Of a stretch of 64,000 nt of DNA, positions 58,632 through 64,000 are shown in pieces. The stretch's first letter is position 1. Every line of letters begins with the position of its first letter. The position numbers and the translations under genes are program-made. The notes beneath the pieces are model-generated. The model was not told the DNA's origin and did not search any database. It saw nothing but the letters and a program-made list of their open reading frames with translations. The DNA comes from Monocercomonoides exilis. Its lineage: Eukaryota; Preaxostyla; Oxymonadida; Polymastigidae. The stretch spans positions 1,350,001-1,414,000 of the forward strand of contig LSRY02000014.1 of assembly GCA_001643675.2 (NCBI GenBank), in the 5' to 3' direction.

Positions 58632-61600
58632 TCACCGCTCTTTCATCTCCTGCTTTTCTGTCTTCTTTGTCGCCTCTGATGTGTTCTCAAAAACTGTCGA
58701 ATAGCCTTCTTCCCCACTCACAAGACTGCCTTCCCTCTCTCTCGTGCTCCCCCCGTCCCTTTCACAGATCGCATCCGACATCGTCACAATCACAGCCCCT
58801 GCCGGGAAATGCCCATAAAACTCCCGCTTCATCTCGCTCAGTGTCGGACGATCGTTCCAGTCCTTTCCCATCGATGACCAAACAACCTCATACAGTTCAC
58901 TCCCTCGGATCTTCTCAACATTCGGCCTCTCTCCTTTCGATATCTTATCTCCTGCCACCTCTGCCTCGTATTCTACAAACGGGATATCCAGTGTCAGACA
59001 CTCCCACACCATCATCCCAATCGAGAATGCCACCGACTCCTTTGTTGCTCCCATCTTCTTGTTCATCAGCAGCTCAGGCGCCTTCCACCTCAGACACTCC
59101 TTCCTGTTGTCTTCACTATCCTCAAACGCTGATGAAGGTGGTGGTGAGTCGGTGAATCTCTCGCTCATCACCGAAACATTCGATGAGGATGAAGAAACCA
59201 TGGACATCGAACAGATGGATGATGAATCGGAATCATCTGAAGATGAGCAGTCTGAGTGGAGGGCAATGCAGATCACCATGTGCTCTGAGAACAGCACAAT
59301 GTGAGGACTCAGATTGGCCAGCGAAGGCAATTCCTTTTCTTCATCAAATGAATGAAGTGCTCCATTCGCCACCCAGAACAGGATTTGAGCAGCTGTCATT
59401 TCCCTCTCCTTCAAACTCCCAATTGCCATCTCCTTCTTCTCATTCCTCCCATGAAGCAACATGAACAGTGAATCCCTCAGATCCACAATCAGTTTCTCAT
59501 GTGGAGATGAGCAGGCCATCGCATCCACCAGATTTGACATTGACGAAGTGGTTGGACACAGATCCTCCCCACGAACAAATGTGGAATCTGAATCAGTCGT
59601 TGAAGTGGATGAAGTTGATGAAATGGAAGGCGATGTAGTTCTCTTCCTTATCTCTTCTTCTTTTTCATCAACCTTCTCCAGCATCCATTCTGGGATCTTG
59701 TCCGAATCTCTCCCCAGGATGTATTCAGTTGAACCACTCTCAGACAGAAGATGCTCTGATGACTCTGAATGTCCCAAGCTTTTCTCATGCACTCTCTTCT
59801 TTATCCTCTCATCGTTCTTCTTCTCTGCCTCTTTCTCTGCTCTCCTCCACTGCTCCTCAGGTGACATCTCCATCGTCATCATCTCAAACGCTTTTGGATC
59901 CTTTCTGATGTTGTCATTCACAATCTCTTCCAATTCCTCTTTTCTTTCCTTCACTTTCTTCCACCGAACAACCAGAACAATTATGACCACAAGCAGTATT
60001 ATAACAACCACAACGCAAACAATCAATAACCAATATGATTTTCCTTCTTTTCCTCCTTCAACAATTCTGTCATCTCCCTTTCCTTGAGTTTCACTTCTGT
60101 TCTTCAGGATGAAAGAATCAGTCGATGAAGGAGATTCTTTCTTTCCAAACAGAACACTCACACTCACTTCTGTCTCTTCTCCTGCATTGTTTATTGTTTC
60201 AATGGGAACTTTTCCATCCACTTCATTTTCGGAGACATATCCTTCTTCATTGAATTCATATCTTTCCACAACATCTTCATCACCAACTTGTTTCACAATC
60301 TTGAACGATACGTTGCATGGAAGCAACAGCTTTCCTTTGAACCTCAGAAGAAGTTCTGCACCCATCTCTTCCATTTCGACTATTTCCAACTCTGGAATGA
60401 AGAAGGATGACAATCTCTCGGTAACAATCCCGCTCAATTCACATCCTTCATTCAATATCCAAAGAGATGAATCATCCTTCAATCCATCTCCTCCTTTCAG
60501 ACTCATCACGTTCAACACTCCCGAATCAGAGCAGAGAATGTTTCTTCTCAGTGATGGGTATTTTGTGAATCTTGGATTGTTATTTGTGAACAACCCCATT
60601 TCAATGACAATGCTTCCTCCGCTAATTGCAAGTCCACCTTCTGGTGTATTTGTTATTGCTGAATCTTTCATTTTCATATTGCAACTTATTGCTTCCAAAG
60701 CTGATCCATTCCACTTGCATATCTCATTCTCGTTGTCATTTTCATTCAAAATTCTCTCCTTCATAAATTCTCTTTCATTCGTGTTACCATCAAAAAGGCA
60801 GCTCTCAATCACTGTATTTGCACTCTCCATCGCCAAAATGCATTTTCCCTTTCCTTCTCTATTTATGACAAGAATATTTCTCAATGAACAATTCGTTAGC
60901 TGCACCATCTTTTTCATTTTCAAACATGATATCAACGATTCCCTATTATCAGATGAAGTTATATTTATTGCACTCATTTTTTCTATTGTCAACTGCTCTC
61001 CTTCAACTGTATTAACAAGGTTTGTCCCCATCGCGAGATCGAAAAAGTCACACGAAATCAAGGAAAGGATTGCAGATTGAAACATACAGACAGCCGAATC
61101 AGACAGTGAAAGATCTAACACCACACAGCCCTCAAGCATGCATTCACCTCTCTCAATTCGCACAATGCAAAATGGAATATTCGCTTGTGCTTGATCTCCC
61201 ATTCCCTCTGTGACTTTGGTGCTGAATGTGCAGTTTGTCACTTCCAGCAATCCTCCTTCAGGGAAAAGAAGAATAGAATGAAGTGAAGCAAACTCCGGCT
61301 CAAACACAAATTTCAGTCTTGACATTGACACAGCGCCTGTTGTTTCTATCAGAGCCTCTCTGGAACATTTGATTGAAGAGCACACTTCCACATTGCACAA
61401 TTCTCTCCCTCGAGAACTCAGACTCATCTCTTCCAGCCGCAATTCCCCGTTGATCACACTTGCTCCATCTGCAAACACAAGGCTCATGAACTCTGAAGTC
61501 AGGTGCATCAGCCCATAATCAATTGAATAGCACGGAAGAGTGTACGTGCCACACTGGCGCTCATTCGACCCATTCATGCTCGACACAATAATCGTATCGC

Positions 61601-64000
61601 TCTGATGGATTGTGATGAAATCGATCAAGTTTGTATCTCCAGTGTGCTCAGTCACATCAGCCCCATATATCGCATTCAGCTGAACATAATACTTCTCTCT
61701 CAGATCGAAATGAAATTGCGTTTCGTTGATCTGGCTCGTGATGTTATAGCACTCGACAAAAATATCGTTCCCTACGCCTGCTGTGTTTGCACTCCAATTC
61801 ATCTTCTCAAACACAAAATTCAGCCTTCCTGTTTCTCTGCTCCTCAAATACACTCCTCCTCCTTTCCCTTTCTGGCTGCAACAGCACCGACTTATCGTCG
61901 ACCTCGAAATGCGAAATGCCCCAGACCCACTTAACACAAATAGCATCACTCCGCCTTTCTCACATGCTTCTGCTTTGTTGTCCACAAACAAACTGCCCTC
62001 AATTCTCAGCTCAATCCCTCTCTCTCCTTTCATCTCACACACGCTTGCTCCATCATCGCTTTTTTTCATTCCCACAAACGAGCAATTCTCAATCAAAATG
62101 CTGCTCATTTCTTTCCCATTCTTCGTGCGCATTTGCTCTTCAGTTTCCTTCACTGTGAAAACACATCCTTCTGTTTCATTCAGAGATGAGCAATGAACAC
62201 TCTCCATTGTGCAAGCAACACCAACTTCATTGATCACAAAAACACTGCTTCCAACACTGCTGGAGTCCATCAACAAATCTTTCACAACCAGTTCTCCTGC
62301 ATTCATCTCCACAAACACGCATCTGCATGAAGCGCTTTGCTGAGCATCTGAGCGAAATGAGCATCCAGTCATTTCCAACTTCCCAGCTCTATTCACAACT
62401 GCAGTTCTGCAAGCATTATCAATTCCAGTTCTCAAGTGAAGTGCAATGTCTGTGAACGAAAGTGTTTTCTGATTCACCAAATAGCAATCCAGTCCATCTT
62501 CAACTGCATTCTCCAAAAACAGCACAGCCTTTTCATTTTCTTCACCCATTGTCTCCGCTTTTTCAAACTTGAAGCTGGACACATTGAATGAATCTTGAAC
62601 GATGGTTGATCCTTCAATCTGAATTGTTTTCATTTCTTCTCCGTCTTTCATGTTTTTCATTCCTTTCCAAAGTGTTCTGCATGGATCTTCCTTGCTTCCA
62701 CATCGGGCCACATCAAATCCATTCGATGAGATAAATATCTCAAATGAGCTGTATGGAACGAGGAACATAAACAAATCTTTGTCTGAATGAATGTTGTCGC
62801 TCCCAACAAACAGCAATCCGTCTTCCTTCATCCACTCATAATCAAATCTGAATGTATCTACCCTCACCGTGCTGTTCAAATCAGCTGCCAAAATAAATAT
62901 ATTCTTTCCTATTTCTGCTCTGTTCTTGTCAAACTTCACACCAACATCCATGAGCAAAGGCATGCTGTTGCTGCAATTCTGGCAATTCAAAAACAAAAAC
63001 CCTCCTCTACCGCGATCAGCTGATAGCGAGCAGACTGATGCATTAATATCCTTGATCGCAACATATTCTTCTTCTTTCAATATCACATTCATCACACCAC
63101 CTTCATTACTCTCAGTATTCTCTATTTGAGAGAAGTTGCAGCGTTCAAGCTCCAGCGAAGATGAAACCACAAACGGAGAAATGGCAAACAGACAACATTG
63201 CAATGAGCACCCTATCATCGAGCATGTCCCATTCGTTGTTTTCACAAGCGAGAATTCAACCACGTCTGTCACCATCACAGCAAAAGTGCAATTCTCAAAT
63301 CGAAGCTTTCCACTCGACAAGATAAGTGACATCAATTTCTCCTCAAACGATGAAGGAATTTCAAGCTTCAGCGAAAGCAAACTGAGTGAGTTGCTCGAAG
63401 CAATCACTGAAATCATGCCACTTCCAGTTGTTGAGCTGGCAAAGTGAATGAGCTTCCATTTCACCTCTTCCTCTTCATTCACATGACCATCAAAAGCCAC
63501 CTCTTCATCAAACATGAAGCAATCTTCAATTCTGTTTTCATCCATCACAACAAGTCTCCTTTTAGCTTCCTCTTCATTCCCACCAATATGGTTAATCCCA
63601 CTCCACACAGAACAACAAGGAAAAATCTCGCTTCCACACCCAGCTGCATCATATCCCTCCGAAGACACAAACACTTCCTCCGCCTTTCTTTCAACAAGAA
63701 ACAACCGAAGATCCACACTTTCTTCAAACCGATCTTGATCCCTTCCTTTCATATCAACCAACACTCCTTCTTCGTCTTCATACTCAAATCCAAACCTCGC
63801 GCTTGTCACCGTTTCGTTCAGTTTCTTGCATGAGACAAACAAATCCTTCCCTTCAAACGCTTGATTGCCTTTGAATCGCACTTCTGAAAATCTGATGTTG
63901 TTCTCGCTTTCATCCAACACATCCAAATACACTCCTCCTCCTCTTCCTTCATTTTCATCTGCTGCACATTTCAGAAATGATACAGCTTCAACTTTGATTT
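58632..64000 (-). CDS. Giant beta-helix/pseudokinase membrane protein, paralogue (partial)
   Basis: Open from the right window edge, so the N-terminus is missing. About 1790 residues are visible, ending at TGA. It shows beta-helix modules opened by CG....PC motifs (GCGSEIFPCCSV, RCGSKEDPCRTL, QCGTYTLPCYSI) and GKGGGVYL-type turns. One membrane span (LLIVCVVVVIILLVVIIVLV) is coded near 59960-60035, and a kinase-like C-lobe follows. LSPHIVLF stands where a catalytic loop would be, then RWKAPELL (APE), SVAFSIGMMVWECLTLDIPF and WNDRPTLSEM. HRD, DFG and a complete N-lobe are absent, so activity is unlikely. Long stretches match the protein at 4700-12451 (for example TIQIEGSTIVQDSF). Its kinase-like lobe is less eroded than that of the other copy. 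Confidence 0.85.
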   Translation of the reverse strand, partial: IKVEAVSFLKCAADENEGRGGGVYLDVLDESENNIRFSEVRFKGNQAFEGKDLFVSCKKLNETVTSARFGFEYEDEEGVLVDMKGRDQDRFEESVDLRLFLVERKAEEVFVSSEGYDAAGCGSEIFPCCSVWSGINHIGGNEEEAKRRLVVMDENRIEDCFMFDEEVAFDGHVNEEEEVKWKLIHFASSTTGSGMISVIASSNSLSLLSLKLEIPSSFEEKLMSLILSSGKLRFENCTFAVMVTDVVEFSLVKTTNGTCSMIGCSLQCCLFAISPFVVSSSLELERCNFSQIENTESNEGGVMNVILKEEEYVAIKDINASVCSLSADRGRGGFLFLNCQNCSNSMPLLMDVGVKFDKNRAEIGKNIFILAADLNSTVRVDTFRFDYEWMKEDGLLFVGSDNIHSDKDLFMFLVPYSSFEIFISSNGFDVARCGSKEDPCRTLWKGMKNMKDGEEMKTIQIEGSTIVQDSFNVSSFKFEKAETMGEENEKAVLFLENAVEDGLDCYLVNQKTLSFTDIALHLRTGIDNACRTAVVNRAGKLEMTGCSFRSDAQQSASCRCVFVEMNAGELVVKDLLMDSSSVGSSVFVINEVGVACTMESVHCSSLNETEGCVFTVKETEEQMRTKNGKEMSSILIENCSFVGMKKSDDGASVCEMKGERGIELRIEGSLFVDNKAEACEKGGVMLFVLSGSGAFRISRSTISRCCCSQKGKGGGVYLRSRETGRLNFVFEKMNWSANTAGVGNDIFVECYNITSQINETQFHFDLREKYYVQLNAIYGADVTEHTGDTNLIDFITIHQSDTIIVSSMNGSNERQCGTYTLPCYSIDYGLMHLTSEFMSLVFADGASVINGELRLEEMSLSSRGRELCNVEVCSSIKCSREALIETTGAVSMSRLKFVFEPEFASLHSILLFPEGGLLEVTNCTFSTKVTEGMGDQAQANIPFCIVRIERGECMLEGCVVLDLSLSDSAVCMFQSAILSLISCDFFDLAMGTNLVNTVEGEQLTIEKMSAINITSSDNRESLISCLKMKKMVQLTNCSLRNILVINREGKGKCILAMESANTVIESCLFDGNTNEREFMKERILNENDNENEICKWNGSALEAISCNMKMKDSAITNTPEGGLAISGGSIVIEMGLFTNNNPRFTKYPSLRRNILCSDSGVLNVMSLKGGDGLKDDSSLWILNEGCELSGIVTERLSSFFIPELEIVEMEEMGAELLLRFKGKLLLPCNVSFKIVKQVGDEDVVERYEFNEEGYVSENEVDGKVPIETINNAGEETEVSVSVLFGKKESPSSTDSFILKNRSETQGKGDDRIVEGGKEGKSYWLLIVCVVVVIILLVVIIVLVVRWKKVKERKEELEEIVNDNIRKDPKAFEMMTMEMSPEEQWRRAEKEAEKKNDERIKKRVHEKSLGHSESSEHLLSESGSTEYILGRDSDKIPEWMLEKVDEKEEEIRKRTTSPSISSTSSTSTTDSDSTFVRGEDLCPTTSSMSNLVDAMACSSPHEKLIVDLRDSLFMLLHGRNEKKEMAIGSLKEREMTAAQILFWVANGALHSFDEEKELPSLANLSPHIVLFSEHMVICIALHSDCSSSDDSDSSSICSMSMVSSSSSNVSVMSERFTDSPPPSSAFEDSEDNRKECLRWKAPELLMNKKMGATKESVAFSIGMMVWECLTLDIPFVEYEAEVAGDKISKGERPNVEKIRGSELYEVVWSSMGKDWNDRPTLSEMKREFYGHFPAGAVIVTMSDAICERDGGSTREREGSLVSGEEGYSTVFENTSEATKKTEKQEMKER

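Overview
The window looks like nuclear DNA from a small flagellated protist, most likely an anaerobic metamonad of the oxymonad/Preaxostyla type. This is inference. It rests on very AT-rich spacers with long poly-T and poly-A tracts, compact genes cut by many 43-71 nt GT..AG introns whose donors are mostly GTTTG rather than GTATG, an intraflagellar-transport gene, and two giant surface proteins that join beta-helix repeats, one membrane span and a degenerate kinase lobe. Stop codons behave as in the standard code.

Layout. 1-4699 is AT-rich spacer with dispersed repeats and foldback elements. 4700-12451 (minus) encodes a giant beta-helix/pseudokinase membrane protein. 12452-18365 is a gene-poor stretch with decayed coding fragments, a 680-bp mariner-type non-autonomous element flanked by TA, another foldback element and a fourth copy of a dispersed repeat. 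18366-21189 holds three tightly packed minus-strand genes with short introns: a nitroreductase-like protein, a four-span membrane protein (COPI-associated/TVP15-like) and a HIT-family protein. The HIT gene shares a short divergent promoter with a roughly 3100-residue Pumilio (PUF) protein at 21305-31199. 31736-38249 (minus) encodes a 2151-residue protein I do not recognise. 38682-41204 is IFT54, 42527-43309 an intronless bacterial-looking short-chain dehydrogenase, 43547-45198 a DENND10 homologue and 45725-51476 (minus) CAND1.

52154-58220 is a nearly complete DIRS-type tyrosine-recombinase retrotransposon. It has inverted terminal repeats, a gag-like frame, RT-RNase H, a tyrosine recombinase and an internal complementary region that is precisely the reverse complement of the joined element ends. 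Its frames are broken only by TAG/TAA codons and one frameshift. An unusually structured, hairpin-rich segment lies between the internal complementary region and the right terminus. 58632 to the window edge (minus) is a second giant beta-helix/pseudokinase paralogue.

The host genes are mostly unrelated housekeeping functions: translational control (PUF), SCF ubiquitin-ligase cycling (CAND1), vesicle traffic (DENND10, COPI-associated), flagellar transport (IFT54) and small-molecule metabolism (HIT, nitroreductase, dehydrogenase). The most unusual content is the giant surface-protein family, the DIRS element and the set of repeats in the gene-poor flank. Exon joins were chosen by hand from reading-frame phase and splice signals; no alignment or transcript data were available.
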